Below are positions 53,260 to 62,464 of a stretch of 64,000 nucleotides of DNA, piece by piece. Made by a program: the position numbers and the translations under genes. Source of the stretch: Croceibacterium aestuarii (GTDB taxonomy: Bacteria > Pseudomonadota > Alphaproteobacteria > Sphingomonadales > Sphingomonadaceae). The stretch is from the NCBI RefSeq assembly GCF_030657335.1, contig NZ_CP131039.1, positions 1 through 64,000 on the forward strand, read 5' to 3'. Positions within the stretch are counted from its first letter, which is position 1, and each line of letters begins with the position of its first letter. The notes beneath the pieces are model-generated. The model ran no database searches, was not told the origin of the DNA, and saw only the letters and a list, made by a program, of their open reading frames with translations.

Positions 53260-54804
53260 ATGAAGGACGTGAAGCCCGTGCGCTACTCATACGGAATCAC
53301 CTCGGCCCTGTTGCTCGGCGGAGCGGCAGCAACACTCATCACCGGCTTTCCTGCCGGCGCCCAGGTCGCGCAGAACGACGATCAGGCGATCAGCCGAATC
53401 GTGCCCAAGGCCGGAGCTCCGACGAGCTTCGCCGACCTTACCGAACAGTTGCAGCCTGCGGTGGTCAACATCGCCACCAAGCAGCGCGTGCAGGTCAGCC
53501 AGAACCCCTTCCAGGGCACACCGTTCGCCGATCTGTTCGGCGGACAGGGCGGCGGCGCCCCCGCCACGCGCGAAGCGCAATCGCTCGGCTCCGGCTTCAT
53601 CATTTCGGCCGACGGTTTCATCGTCACCAACAACCACGTCATCACCGCCGAAGGTCAGGGCAAGGTCGAGGAAATCTCGGTCACCACGGCGGACGGGACC
53701 GAATATCCCGCCAAGCTCGTCGGCTCGGACGCCGAGTCGGACCTCGCCGTCCTGAAGATCAGCGGCAGGAAAGACTTCCCGTTCGTCCACTTCGGCGATT
53801 CGAAGCACGCCCGGGTCGGCGATTGGGTCATCGCGATCGGCAACCCGTTCGGCCTCGGCGGAACCGTGACCAGCGGTATCGTTTCCGCGGTCTACCGCGC
53901 GACCGGCGGCGGCGCCTACGACCGGTACATTCAGACCGACGCCAGCATCAATCGCGGCAACTCGGGCGGCCCGCTGTTCGACATGCAGGGCAATGTCATC
54001 GGCATCAACAACGCGATTTTCAGCCCCTCGGGCGGCAGCGTCGGGATCGGTTTCGCGATTCCCGCCGATACCGCCGAGCCGATCGTGCAGAAGCTGATCA
54101 GCGGCGAGGAAATCCTCCGCGGCTACCTCGGCGTGCAGATCAATCCCGTGTCCGAAGACTTCGCCGATGCGCTCGGCATCCCGCCCAACCGCGGCGAGTT
54201 CGTTCAGCGCGTCGAAAAGGGCGAGCCGGCAGACCAGGCCGGGCTCAAGGCCGGCGACGTCGTGCTCAAGGTCAACGGCAAGGAAGTCACGCCCGACCAG
54301 ACGCTCTCGTACATCGTCGCGAACATCAAGCCGGGCACCCGCGTGCCGCTCGAATTCCTCCGCAACGGCAAGCGTGAGACCGTGCAGCTGACCGTCGGTC
54401 GCCGGCCCAGTGCCGAAGAGCTCGCCAGCCAGCGGTTCGACCCGAACACGGGCGACGACCGGCAGGACAACGTCGCGCCCACCGGCAGCGGCCTCGTCGA
54501 ACAGGCGCTGGGCATCCAGGCACTGGCGCTGACCCCGCAGATTTCGCGTCAGCTCGGCCTGACCGAAGGAACCAGCGGCGTGGTGGTAACCGCCGTCGAT
54601 CCGAATTCCGACGCGGCCCAGAAGGGGCTCCAGCGCGGGACGGTGATCTACCAGGCGAATTACCAGGATATCGCTTCGCCCCAGGACCTCGAAGCCGCAG
54701 TGCGCGCGGTGAAGGCCGAGGGCCGGGAAGCCATCCTGCTGCGTCTGCAGCCGCGCGGCGGCCCGACGATCTCCGCACCGATCCGGCTCCGCGGCGACGA
54801 CTGA
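53260..54804 (+). CDS. degP: Periplasmic serine protease, DegP/DegQ (Do) family
   Basis: A 514-residue trypsin-like protease with two PDZ domains. A signal peptide (SALLLGGAAATLITGFPAGAQ) leads to the catalytic triad: His in VTNNHVI, Asp in SDLAVLKI, Ser in NRGNSGGPLFD. PDZ1 starts near RGYLGVQINPVSEDFADALG and PDZ2 near EQALGIQALALTPQISRQLG. It degrades or refolds misfolded envelope proteins. I chose ATG 53260, 21 codons into the frame, for the signal peptide and an AGAGG just before it. Confidence 0.93.
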   Translation: MKDVKPVRYSYGITSALLLGGAAATLITGFPAGAQVAQNDDQAISRIVPKAGAPTSFADLTEQLQPAVVNIATKQRVQVSQNPFQGTPFADLFGGQGGGAPATREAQSLGSGFIISADGFIVTNNHVITAEGQGKVEEISVTTADGTEYPAKLVGSDAESDLAVLKISGRKDFPFVHFGDSKHARVGDWVIAIGNPFGLGGTVTSGIVSAVYRATGGGAYDRYIQTDASINRGNSGGPLFDMQGNVIGINNAIFSPSGGSVGIGFAIPADTAEPIVQKLISGEEILRGYLGVQINPVSEDFADALGIPPNRGEFVQRVEKGEPADQAGLKAGDVVLKVNGKEVTPDQTLSYIVANIKPGTRVPLEFLRNGKRETVQLTVGRRPSAEELASQRFDPNTGDDRQDNVAPTGSGLVEQALGIQALALTPQISRQLGLTEGTSGVVVTAVDPNSDAAQKGLQRGTVIYQANYQDIASPQDLEAAVRAVKAEGREAILLRLQPRGGPTISAPIRLRGDD

Positions 54805-54816
54805 GCGCGCTTGCCG

Positions 54817-56991
54817 CTATTGCGGCGGCAGCGCGTTCCGGCGCGTGGTCGGCCGTTCCTGCGGCAAGTTCCCACCCGTCGCTCTTTCTAGGAAATCCTC
54901 GCTCGCAGCCGGCGGGCCCGGCGCGGGCACGGCGGGCTGCGAGGGCTGTGGCTGACGCGCGGGACCGGGCTGCGGCCGCGGCACGGGCGTTGCGGCCCGG
55001 TCGTCGGGAGTAGCCGGCGCTTCACGCGCGTCTCCCGCGCGGCCCGGTTCGACCAGATTGCCGTTCTCGTCGATGAAATAGTAGTCCTGCGGATCGCCGT
55101 AGAGGTACTCGTCGTCTGGCTCGAGCTGCCACTCGGGCAATTGCAGGTCGGTGTCGAACTGCTCGACCGGCCGATCGCGCACGGCGTAACGCATGTAGGC
55201 GGCAAAGGCGCGGGCCGGGGCGGTCCCCCCCTGCAGGCCCGGAACCGGCTGGGCATCGTCCCGGCCCATCCACACGCCGGTGGTGATACCGCTCGAAAAG
55301 CCGAGGAACCATCCGTCCTTGTTCGAATTCGTCGTCCCGGTCTTGCCCGCCACGGGCCGGCCGATCTGCGCGGCGCGGCCGGTGCCGGTGTTGACCGCGG
55401 TCTGCAGCAAGTCGGTAATTCCGGCGGCGACGTAGTCGGGCACCAGCTGGGTGCTGCGCGGTTGCTCGTGCTGGTACAGCACCTGCCCGTCGGTGGTGGC
55501 GACCTTGACGATCCCATAGGGTTCGACCGAGCGGCCGCCGGCCGAAACCTCGGCATAGGCGCGGGTCATGTCGATCACCCGCGTTTCCGAGCTGCCGAGA
55601 ACCATCGACGGGTAGGTCGAAATCGGCGTGGTTATGCCGAACCGCTTGGCCATCGACGCAACGGTGCCGAAGCCGACCTCGTTGCCGAGTTGCGCAGCGA
55701 CCGTGTTCTTCGAATAGGCGAACGCGGTGCGGACATCGATTTCCCCGGCATAGCTGCCGCTGTGCGGAGTCCAGCCGTTGATCGTGGTCTTCTCGTCCAC
55801 CACCCGGTCGTCCGGGGTATATCCGGCCTCGAGCGCCGCAAGGTAGACGAAAAGCTTCCACGCGGAGCCGGGCTGACGCACCGCCTCGGTGGCGCGGTTG
55901 TAGTTGGTGGCGACGTAGTCGGTCCCGCCGACCATCGCGAGAATGGCCCCGTCGCGGTCGAGGCTGACCATCGCGCCTTGCGCGCCGGAGGGAACGTTGG
56001 CCTTGATCGCCGCCGTCGCCGCGCGCTGCATGCCGAGATCGATGGTCGTCCAGACCTCGATCGGTTCGTAGCTGTCGTAAGGCAGCAGGAGGTCGAGCTG
56101 GGGGAGCGCCCAGTCGGTGAAGTAACGGACCGAGTTCTGCCCTTCGGCCGACTGGATCTTGACCGTGTCGGGATCGACCGCCGCTTCCGACGACGAGATC
56201 ATTCCCTGCTGGCGCATCAGTTGCAGGACGACATTGGCCCGGGTGACCGCGGCATCGACGTCGGCAGTCGGCGAGTAGCGGCTCGGGGCCTTGACCAGTC
56301 CCGCGATGATCGCGGCTTCCGGCACGCTGAGTTCGGTCGCCGGGTGGCTGAAGAACTTGCGTGACGCCGAATCGATGCCATAGGCGCCGCCGCCGAAATA
56401 GACCTTGTTGAGGTACAGCTCGAGGATCTGCTCCTTCGAGAACTTCGCCTCGAGCGCCATCGCGAGAACCGCCTCGCGCAGCTTGCGGTCGATCGTTCGG
56501 TTGGAATTGAGGAAGACGTTGCGCGCCAGCTGTTGGGTGATGGTCGAGGTGGCGCCGAGCCGCCGATCGCCGGTTCCCCAGACGTAGACGGCGCGCAGCA
56601 GCCCGATCGGATCGACGCCGAAGTGCGAATAGAAGCGGCGATCCTCAACCGCCACCATCGCGTCCTTCATCGACTGCGGTATTTCGTCCCACCGCAGCCA
56701 CTTGCCGTAACTCGGACCGAGCGAGACGATCTCGGTCCCGTCACGAGCCCGGACGAGCACCGTCTGCCCGTTCTGGCTGCTCATCAGCGAGGAATAGCTG
56801 GGCATCGAACGCGCGGCGAAGAGAACGGCGCTGCCGAGCGCGATGACGCCCAGAAGCGCCAGGCCCGCGCCCCACAGGACTCCGCGGCGAAGCCACAGCC
56901 GCCAGCCCGAGCGCGGGGTGTCCTCTCGCGCGCGGCGGCTGGTTTCCTGCCGCTTCCGTTTTCTGGAGCGTTCGCCCCGCTTGATTGCCAT
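54817..56991 (-). CDS. Class A penicillin-binding protein 1A-type
   Basis: A 724-residue bifunctional peptidoglycan synthase. A basic N-terminus and one membrane helix (VLWGAGLALLGVIALGSAVLF) precede the GT51 glycosyltransferase (AVEDRRFYSHFGVDPIG; RNVFLNSNRTIDRKLREA; ILELYLNKVYFGGGAYGI). The transpeptidase domain has S-x-x-K in QPGSAWKLF, S-x-N in YSKNTVA and KTGTT. The C-terminal 100 residues are Pro/Arg/Gln-rich. It converges on degP with a 12-base gap. Confidence 0.94.
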   Translation of the reverse strand: MAIKRGERSRKRKRQETSRRAREDTPRSGWRLWLRRGVLWGAGLALLGVIALGSAVLFAARSMPSYSSLMSSQNGQTVLVRARDGTEIVSLGPSYGKWLRWDEIPQSMKDAMVAVEDRRFYSHFGVDPIGLLRAVYVWGTGDRRLGATSTITQQLARNVFLNSNRTIDRKLREAVLAMALEAKFSKEQILELYLNKVYFGGGAYGIDSASRKFFSHPATELSVPEAAIIAGLVKAPSRYSPTADVDAAVTRANVVLQLMRQQGMISSSEAAVDPDTVKIQSAEGQNSVRYFTDWALPQLDLLLPYDSYEPIEVWTTIDLGMQRAATAAIKANVPSGAQGAMVSLDRDGAILAMVGGTDYVATNYNRATEAVRQPGSAWKLFVYLAALEAGYTPDDRVVDEKTTINGWTPHSGSYAGEIDVRTAFAYSKNTVAAQLGNEVGFGTVASMAKRFGITTPISTYPSMVLGSSETRVIDMTRAYAEVSAGGRSVEPYGIVKVATTDGQVLYQHEQPRSTQLVPDYVAAGITDLLQTAVNTGTGRAAQIGRPVAGKTGTTNSNKDGWFLGFSSGITTGVWMGRDDAQPVPGLQGGTAPARAFAAYMRYAVRDRPVEQFDTDLQLPEWQLEPDDEYLYGDPQDYYFIDENGNLVEPGRAGDAREAPATPDDRAATPVPRPQPGPARQPQPSQPAVPAPGPPAASEDFLERATGGNLPQERPTTRRNALPPQ

Positions 56992-57112
56992 CGGTACCCG
57001 TTAGCCTGGAATGGGCGCACCCGAACGCCCGGTCACGTCGCGCTGCCATGCATAGGCCAAACCGAACATGCGGTTAACGGCCCGGCCGGACCGTTTGCCC
57101 GCTTTTTTCGCC

Positions 57113-57520
57113 TCAGTCTTCCGGTTCGAAGGCCAGCGCGGCGCTATTGATGCAGTATCGCATGCCGCCCCGGTCGCTGGGGCCGTCGGGAAAGACGTGC
57201 CCGAGGTGCCCTTGGCACTTGGCGCAGACGACCTCGGTGCGCACCATGCCAAGCGAAGCGTCGCGATGTTCCTCCACGGCGGTGCCGTCGGCCGGCTTGA
57301 CGAAACTGGGCCAGCCCGATCCCGAATCGAACTTGTCGTCGCTTTCGAAGAGCGGCTGTCCGCATCCGGCGCAGCGGTATTCGCCGGCCGCCTTGTTGTG
57401 CTCGTACTCTCCGGTGAACGCCCGCTCGGTCGCCCCCTGGCGCAGGACGGCATATTGCTCGGGCGTCAGGCGCTCGCGCCACTCGGCATCGGACAGCTGG
57501 ATCTTGTCGTCGGGCATCAT
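57113..57520 (-). CDS. msrB: Peptide methionine-R-sulfoxide reductase
   Basis: A 135-residue MsrB. Two C-x-x-C pairs bind zinc (CAGCG and CAKCQ), the conserved [10 protein letters not shown] is present, and the catalytic cysteine lies in [10 protein letters not shown]. It repairs the R epimer of methionine sulfoxide and complements msrA at 42145. Confidence 0.95.
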   Translation of the reverse strand: MMPDDKIQLSDAEWRERLTPEQYAVLRQGATERAFTGEYEHNKAAGEYRCAGCGQPLFESDDKFDSGSGWPSFVKPADGTAVEEHRDASLGMVRTEVVCAKCQGHLGHVFPDGPSDRGGMRYCINSAALAFEPED

Positions 57521-57602
57521 GCTTCTCCTCGGCAGGGATATATGCCGTGTTTTGCCTGTCTCAAGCGCGGGCCGAGACCTGGGCGCGGATGGCCGGCGAA
57601 AC

Positions 57603-58274
57603 TCAGCTGTTCGGATCGTTGTAGCCTGCCGGCGGCGGCAAGCCTTCCATCTTCTCGTTGAGCAGAGGCCGAAAGCTCGGCCGGCTTTTCATCACGCGGT
57701 ACCAGCCGCGGGCCTCGCCATGTCCCGACCAGTCGATCCCGCCGAGATAATCCGCCACCGAGATCTGCGCGGCGGCGGCGAAATCGGCGAGGCTCAGCTG
57801 CGCGCCGGCGATCCACCGGCGCGTGTCGATGAGCCAGTCGATGTAGTCGAGATGCTCGTGCGCCAGCCGCATGGCCTCGCGCAGGGTCTTGCTGTCGGGC
57901 GGGGAGCGCAGGAAAAGCCGCTTCCTCATCCGCTCGTTGAGCAACGGAAGCGTCACCTCTCCGAAAAACTGCTCGTCGAACAACGCCACGAGCCGGCGGA
58001 TTTCCGCTCTCCCGGGCGCCGTGCCCAGGATCAGGGGCGCCTTGTCCTCGGTTTCTTCGAAATACTCGCAGATCGCCTGGCTATCGATCAGCGTAACGCC
58101 CTTCGTCTCGTTGCAGACGACCGGCGTACGGCCAGCAGGATTGAGCGCGAAGAGCGCGTCGCCGCCTTCCCAGGGATTGGCGCGCAGCAGTTCGAACGCG
58201 ACGCCCTTCTCCGCCATGGCGAGGCGCACCTTGCGGCTGAACGGACAAAGGGGGAAGCAATGGACCTGCCACAT
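57603..58274 (-). CDS. Glutathione S-transferase-like protein
   Basis: A 223-residue GST-fold protein. The thioredoxin-like N-terminal domain ([22 protein letters not shown], then NPAGRTPVV and [11 protein letters not shown] with the glutathione-binding Ser) is followed by the all-helical C-terminal domain. A cysteine, not Ser or Tyr, is at the active-site position (LCPFS), suggesting an omega/zeta-like redox GST. ATG at 58272-58274 chosen to start the thioredoxin fold directly. Confidence 0.85.
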   Translation of the reverse strand: MWQVHCFPLCPFSRKVRLAMAEKGVAFELLRANPWEGGDALFALNPAGRTPVVCNETKGVTLIDSQAICEYFEETEDKAPLILGTAPGRAEIRRLVALFDEQFFGEVTLPLLNERMRKRLFLRSPPDSKTLREAMRLAHEHLDYIDWLIDTRRWIAGAQLSLADFAAAAQISVADYLGGIDWSGHGEARGWYRVMKSRPSFRPLLNEKMEGLPPPAGYNDPNS

Positions 58275-58344
58275 GGCGGGCCGCAATGCCGCATGCGGAG
58301 CGGCGCGTAAATAGCGCTGTGGGGCAAGCGCCCGGGGAGTGCGC

Positions 58345-58701
58345 TCAGAGCCCCGAGGCCTGGAGCGAGGCGAGGCACTCCGGCATGGCCTTTGGCAGCG
58401 CGTCACCCTCGCTCAGAGCGGCAACCTCGGCCTTCAGCAACGCCGAAACCTGTTCGCGGTCAAGCGATTGCTGGTCCATCAGCGAGGCCATCGCCCGAAC
58501 GAAATATTCCTTCCCGCGCGCCCGAAGCTCGGGGATTTCGCCAAGCGTCTTGTCGCCGTGCTCCTGCATGTTGGCCGCGAGGGCGAAGGCGGCAGAGCAG
58601 CGCAGCAGGACCTTTTGATCGGCATTGAGCTGCGCGGCCTGCTGCGCCGAGGCGCCGGTGGCGGCGAGAAGGAGGACTGCTGTCAGGAGAATCGTTCGCA
58701 T
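58345..58701 (-). CDS. Small secreted hypothetical protein
   Basis: A 118-residue protein with a clear signal peptide (RTILLTAVLLLAATGASA). The mature part is helical with two cysteines (LLRCSAAFALA and MPECLASL) that may form a disulfide. No family recognised; similar short periplasmic proteins are common in sphingomonads. Confidence 0.7.
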   Translation of the reverse strand: MRTILLTAVLLLAATGASAQQAAQLNADQKVLLRCSAAFALAANMQEHGDKTLGEIPELRARGKEYFVRAMASLMDQQSLDREQVSALLKAEVAALSEGDALPKAMPECLASLQASGL

Positions 58702-58814
58702 GGAGGGCGCCTATAGCAGCGCGATTGCCGCGCGGTGAACGATAGTCGGCTCGATGCGGACTTTTCGCACCGGGTGCCGGACGGCCTCACCGCCTGCACC
58801 GAGGCAAGCGGCGT

Positions 58815-59729
58815 TCAAATTTCGCGCGCCTTGCGCCGCGTTTCCGCGAAACTGTCGTGCCGCATCTTTTCGAAGGCCACCCGCTGGTCATATCCGGCGT
58901 CCTTCGGATAGTCGCGGTAATCGTCGAGAATCTCGTCGAACAACACGCGCAATTCGTCCTTGTGGTCGGGATGGGTGAAGATATTCGCCCTGTTCTCGCG
59001 CACCCCTTCGAGAATGCGCGCGCCGATCACGTCGGGCTCCATGCCGAATTCGTGCACGCCTGCCAGCCGTTCGACGGCCGCCTGGTCGACGGGCTTCATC
59101 TCGCCCTTCAAGGCCTCCGGCCGCACATCGTCGCTGGCGTAGATCACGCTCTTGACCAGGCCGGGGTGCACCACCGACACGCCGATCCCATACTTGTACA
59201 TCGAATGCCGCAGCGAATAGCTGAGGCCGCGCACTGCGAACTTGGCGGTGTTGTAGATGCCCGGCGCGCCGCTGGCGATGAAACTGGCCATCGACGCGGT
59301 GTTGGTGATGTGTCCGCCGGTCTGCTCGCCCGCCTCCACTCGCGCCTTCATGCGCGGGGCAAAGGTCTGCACGCCGTTGATGACCCCGCCGAGATTGACG
59401 CCGAGCACCCAGTCCCAATCGTCGTAGGAGCTGTCTTCGATCGTCTGGAAGAGGTTGATCCCGGCGTTGTTGAAAAGCAGGCTGACCGGTCCGAAGCGGT
59501 CCTCGACCTGGTCCGCCGCTGCGGCGAATCCCGCCCGGTCCATGACGTTGAGCTGGACGCCCATGACCTCGCGGTTGTCGAGCGTCGCCAGTGCGGCGTC
59601 GATCGCGTCCTCGCGGATGTCGGCAATGGCGACCTTGGCCCCCGCTTCGAGCAGGTTGCGCACGATGCCGATGCCGACCCCGTTGGCGCCCCCGGTTACG
59701 AAAGCCGTGCGGCCCGCGATATCGATCAT
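58815..59729 (-). CDS. Short-chain dehydrogenase/reductase
   Basis: A 304-residue classical SDR: cofactor motif VTGGANGVGIGIV, DIR at the second strand end (suggesting NADP or mixed use is not excluded), NNAG in LLFNNAGINLF, catalytic Ser in NTASMAS and Y-x-x-x-K in YNTAKFA. The long C-terminal tail (about 50 residues beyond the fold) is typical of SDRs in catabolic clusters. It is third in an operon with two SnoaL-like genes, 10 bases after the second. The substrate is unknown. ATG at 59727-59729 has GAGAGGAAG upstream. Confidence 0.87.
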   Translation of the reverse strand: MIDIAGRTAFVTGGANGVGIGIVRNLLEAGAKVAIADIREDAIDAALATLDNREVMGVQLNVMDRAGFAAAADQVEDRFGPVSLLFNNAGINLFQTIEDSSYDDWDWVLGVNLGGVINGVQTFAPRMKARVEAGEQTGGHITNTASMASFIASGAPGIYNTAKFAVRGLSYSLRHSMYKYGIGVSVVHPGLVKSVIYASDDVRPEALKGEMKPVDQAAVERLAGVHEFGMEPDVIGARILEGVRENRANIFTHPDHKDELRVLFDEILDDYRDYPKDAGYDQRVAFEKMRHDSFAETRRKAREI

Positions 59730-59739
59730 CTGCTTCCTC

Positions 59740-60246
59740 TCAGTCTGCTTCGGCTGCCGCGTCCATGGCGGGCACCGGATTGACCGGGCCTGACTCGCGC
59801 CCCGGCAGGAACTCGTTGTAGATTTTGCGCCGCTTGAACAACCAGCGCCCTTCGACCCTGACCAGCTCATCCTCGTAGACGCCGAAGCTCGGCAGGGCGA
59901 TCGAACCGTCGGGCCCGCCGTTGGTCATTTCCCACCAGAAGCCGGTGTTCCAGGCGAGGTCGCCCTCGACCCGGATCACCTTCTGGTTGACCACGTGGCG
60001 CAGCTTGGCCGGATTGCCGCTGCTGTCCTTGAAGATTTCCCCGATCTTCGCCTTGAAGGATTCGGCTTCGGCGCGAATGGCGTCGCGCCCCCGCGCAACG
60101 CCCATCGCCCAATCGAGCTCGCCATCCTCGGTGAAGCAGGCGGCGTAGGCCTCGGCATCGTGGTAATCCATGGCGAACAGGTAGCGCGCCATGAGATCCT
60201 CGATCTCCGCCCGATCGGTGGCGTAGCTCTGCCCGTACCCGCTCAC
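59740..60246 (-). CDS. SnoaL/NTF2-like protein (second paralogue)
   Basis: A 168-residue NTF2-fold protein: DRAEIEDLMARYLFAMDYHDAEAYAACFTEDGELDW, RHVVNQKVIRVEGDLAWNTGFWWEM and a final SGPVNPVPAMD. It is clearly paralogous to the next gene (ATDRAEIEDLMARYLFA against AADRAEIEDLMARYLFA) but lacks a signal peptide. SnoaL-like folds include dehydratases, isomerases and binding subunits; the activity is unknown. The GTG start overlaps the upstream stop by 4 bases. Confidence 0.82.
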   Translation of the reverse strand: MSGYGQSYATDRAEIEDLMARYLFAMDYHDAEAYAACFTEDGELDWAMGVARGRDAIRAEAESFKAKIGEIFKDSSGNPAKLRHVVNQKVIRVEGDLAWNTGFWWEMTNGGPDGSIALPSFGVYEDELVRVEGRWLFKRRKIYNEFLPGRESGPVNPVPAMDAAAEAD

Positions 60247-60848
60247 TGGCCCGCGGCGGCCGCGTTCGCGAGCCTGTCCATGTCGGCGACCGGATTGCCC
60301 GGACCGGACTGGCGGCCCTTGAGGAATTCGTTGAGCACGCGGCGCTTCTTGATGAGCCAGTGGCCCGAAGCCTTGGTGAATTCGTCCTCGTAGATGCCGT
60401 AGGTGCCCATCTTCATCGAATCCTTGGGCCCGTTGTTCGCCATTTCGACCCACAACGTCCGGCCCCAGGCCTTGTCGCCCTCGACGCGGATCGAGCTCTG
60501 CAAGACGACGTGGCGCAGCAGTGCGGGCTTGCCGTCCTCGGTGTGATAGAATTGACCGATTCGCTCCGAAAAGCTGGTCACGGCCTGGCGGATCGCATCG
60601 CGCCCGACCGACGTGCCGCTGGCGAATTCGAGTTCGCCATCGGGGGCGAAGGTGCCGACATAGGCGTCCCAGTCGAAGTAATCGATGGCGAAGAGATAGC
60701 GCGCCATCAGGTCCTCGATCTCGGCGCGGTCCGCGGCGTAGGATTGGTCGTACGTCTGCTGCGCATGGGCAGTGGTCATGGGCATTGCTCCGGATAAGGC
60801 TATGGCGGAAATGGCGGCAAGCGCCCGGCGGACGCTGGAATTCGGCAT
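60243..60848 (-). CDS. Exported SnoaL/NTF2-like protein (first paralogue)
   Basis: A 201-residue NTF2-fold protein with a signal peptide (RRALAAISAIALSGAMPMTTAHAQ). The fold starts at AADRAEIEDLMARYLFAIDYFDWDAYVGTF. It is likely periplasmic, in contrast to its cytoplasmic paralogue. It is first in the minus-strand operon and divergent from the MFS transporter, with the TGTA-N9-TACA palindrome between. ATG at 60846-60848 follows GGGGAGAGAG. Confidence 0.82.
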   Translation of the reverse strand: MPNSSVRRALAAISAIALSGAMPMTTAHAQQTYDQSYAADRAEIEDLMARYLFAIDYFDWDAYVGTFAPDGELEFASGTSVGRDAIRQAVTSFSERIGQFYHTEDGKPALLRHVVLQSSIRVEGDKAWGRTLWVEMANNGPKDSMKMGTYGIYEDEFTKASGHWLIKKRRVLNEFLKGRQSGPGNPVADMDRLANAAAAGQ

Positions 60849-60913
60849 TGGTTCTCTCTCCCCTCGGCGCGACACAGCGCCACACTTGGCGACAATTTTT
60901 CGCTTCATGGTTT

Positions 60914-60930
60914 TGTAGTTGCCACTTACA
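60914..60930. promoter_or_regulatory. TGTA-N9-TACA palindrome (operator candidate)
   Basis: TGTAGTTGCCACTTACA lies in the 138-base gap between the divergent SnoaL-like operon and the MFS gene. The outer arms extend to TTTGTA/TACAAA. A site with the same TGTA-N9-TACA form is at 62429-62445. Confidence 0.6.
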
Positions 60931-60986
60931 AATTGCTGCAAGAAGATTCACCGCCCGGGCTGGGACGGGGGACCAGGGAGAACGCA

Positions 60987-62384
60987 ATGGCCATCGCTCC
61001 GACCGCCGGAGATTCGCCGATCACCACGTCCGATGCCGCGGCAGGCCAGCCCTGGCCGCCGGAGAGCCGCGGCTGGTTTGCCCTGTTCGCCGTGGTCTTC
61101 GCGACCTTCATCACCTTCTTCGACCAGACCGTGTTCGCGATGCTGGCCGAGAAGATGAAGGGCAGCTTCCAGATATCGGATTCGACGCTTGGCTTCCTGC
61201 TCGGCCCGGTCACCGTGATCGCCTACGTGATCGTCGGCATCCCGCTCGCCCGGCTGGTCGACATCTTTCCGCGCAAGTACGTGCTCGGCGCGAGCATCGC
61301 GGTGCTCGGCACGATCATGGCGCTGGGCGGTCTCGCGCAGAGCTTCCGCCAGCTGCTCGGCACCCGCCTGTTCGTCGGCGCGGCGAGCTCGGCCAACGGC
61401 CCCGGCTCCTACGCCTTGCTCGTCGACGCGTTCCGCCCGCTGCGGATCCCGCTGGTCTTCGCTCTGTTGCAGCTCGGCTACATCGGCGGCTCGTCATTCG
61501 GCAACATCATCGGCGGACAGATGATCGCCTGGACGAGCACGATGCCGGAGACGGTCTCGTTTCTCGGCCTGCCGATCTTCAACTGGCAGCTCGTGCTGCT
61601 GATGGTCGGCGCGCCCGGCCTGCTGGCGGGGCTGATCTACATGTTCGTGAAGGAGCCGCCGCGGCGCAGCCCGGTGGCGCAGCTCACCGCGCCCGACGCG
61701 ACGCTCGCGCGCAAGTTCGCCGCCTTCATGGGGTGGGACGCGCTCAAGGCGATCTGGGCGCGCAAGCGCGTGTTCCTGCCGCTGTTCGCGGCGCTGGCCC
61801 TCTCTGCCGTCGAGAGCCAGGGGCTGCCCGCCTGGCGCATACCCTTCATGGCCCGCACCTACGGTTGGAACGAGGCGGAAACCGGGGCTTTGCTGGGCTC
61901 GCTTCTGCTGGTCTCGATGCTGGCGGGGATCGCCGCCGGCGGCTTCTTCGTCACCTGGATGGGCAAGCGCTACAAGGACGCCAACATCCGCGCGACCGCG
62001 ATCATCTTCGCCTGCACCACGGTCACCACGATTCTCACGCCGCTCGCTCCGAGTGGCGAGATCGCGCTGAGCCTCATGGCGCTGGGCGTGTTCTTCGGGC
62101 TCGCCGGGGCGCCGGCGCAGAACGCCGCGATCCAGCGCATCGCGCCCAACGAGATGCGCGGGCAGGTCAGCGCCTTCTACCTGTTCATGTTCACCTTCTT
62201 CGGCGCGCTCGGCAGCTTCGTTATCGGCTGGGTCAGCACCTACGTGGTCGGCGACGAGAGCCAGGTCTGGAAGGCGATCCTCATCACGGCGATCGTGTTC
62301 CTGCCGACCGCGACCTTCTTCATGTGGCGCGGCATCCGCCCCTACCGCGAGGAGGTGGAGCGGCTCGAAGCGCTCGGACTGTGA
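60987..62384 (+). CDS. Major facilitator superfamily transporter
   Basis: A 465-residue membrane protein with about 12 hydrophobic segments. The cytoplasmic loop motif near residue 90 reads RLVDIFPRKYVLG, a variant of the MFS D-R-x-G-R-R signature, and the second half has WMGKRYKDANIR. The family resembles spinster-like/hexuronate-type organic solute transporters. It presumably imports the substrate of the neighbouring enzymes. ATG at 60987 follows AGGGAG. Confidence 0.88.
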   Translation: MAIAPTAGDSPITTSDAAAGQPWPPESRGWFALFAVVFATFITFFDQTVFAMLAEKMKGSFQISDSTLGFLLGPVTVIAYVIVGIPLARLVDIFPRKYVLGASIAVLGTIMALGGLAQSFRQLLGTRLFVGAASSANGPGSYALLVDAFRPLRIPLVFALLQLGYIGGSSFGNIIGGQMIAWTSTMPETVSFLGLPIFNWQLVLLMVGAPGLLAGLIYMFVKEPPRRSPVAQLTAPDATLARKFAAFMGWDALKAIWARKRVFLPLFAALALSAVESQGLPAWRIPFMARTYGWNEAETGALLGSLLLVSMLAGIAAGGFFVTWMGKRYKDANIRATAIIFACTTVTTILTPLAPSGEIALSLMALGVFFGLAGAPAQNAAIQRIAPNEMRGQVSAFYLFMFTFFGALGSFVIGWVSTYVVGDESQVWKAILITAIVFLPTATFFMWRGIRPYREEVERLEALGL

Positions 62385-62428
62385 CCGCCCCGATCTCCCG
62401 TTGACTCGTTCCGGCGAACCGCCGAAAA

Positions 62429-62445
62429 TGTATGCAACACATACA
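62429..62445. promoter_or_regulatory. TGTA-N9-TACA palindrome (operator candidate)
   Basis: TGTATGCAACACATACA (arms TGTATG/CATACA) lies 20 bases upstream of the SnoaL-like gene at 62465, in the gap after the MFS gene. It shares the TGTA-N9-TACA form and a GCAAC/GTTGC core with the site at 60914. Confidence 0.65.
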
Positions 62446-62464
62446 AAAATCCGGAGAGAGTCGA

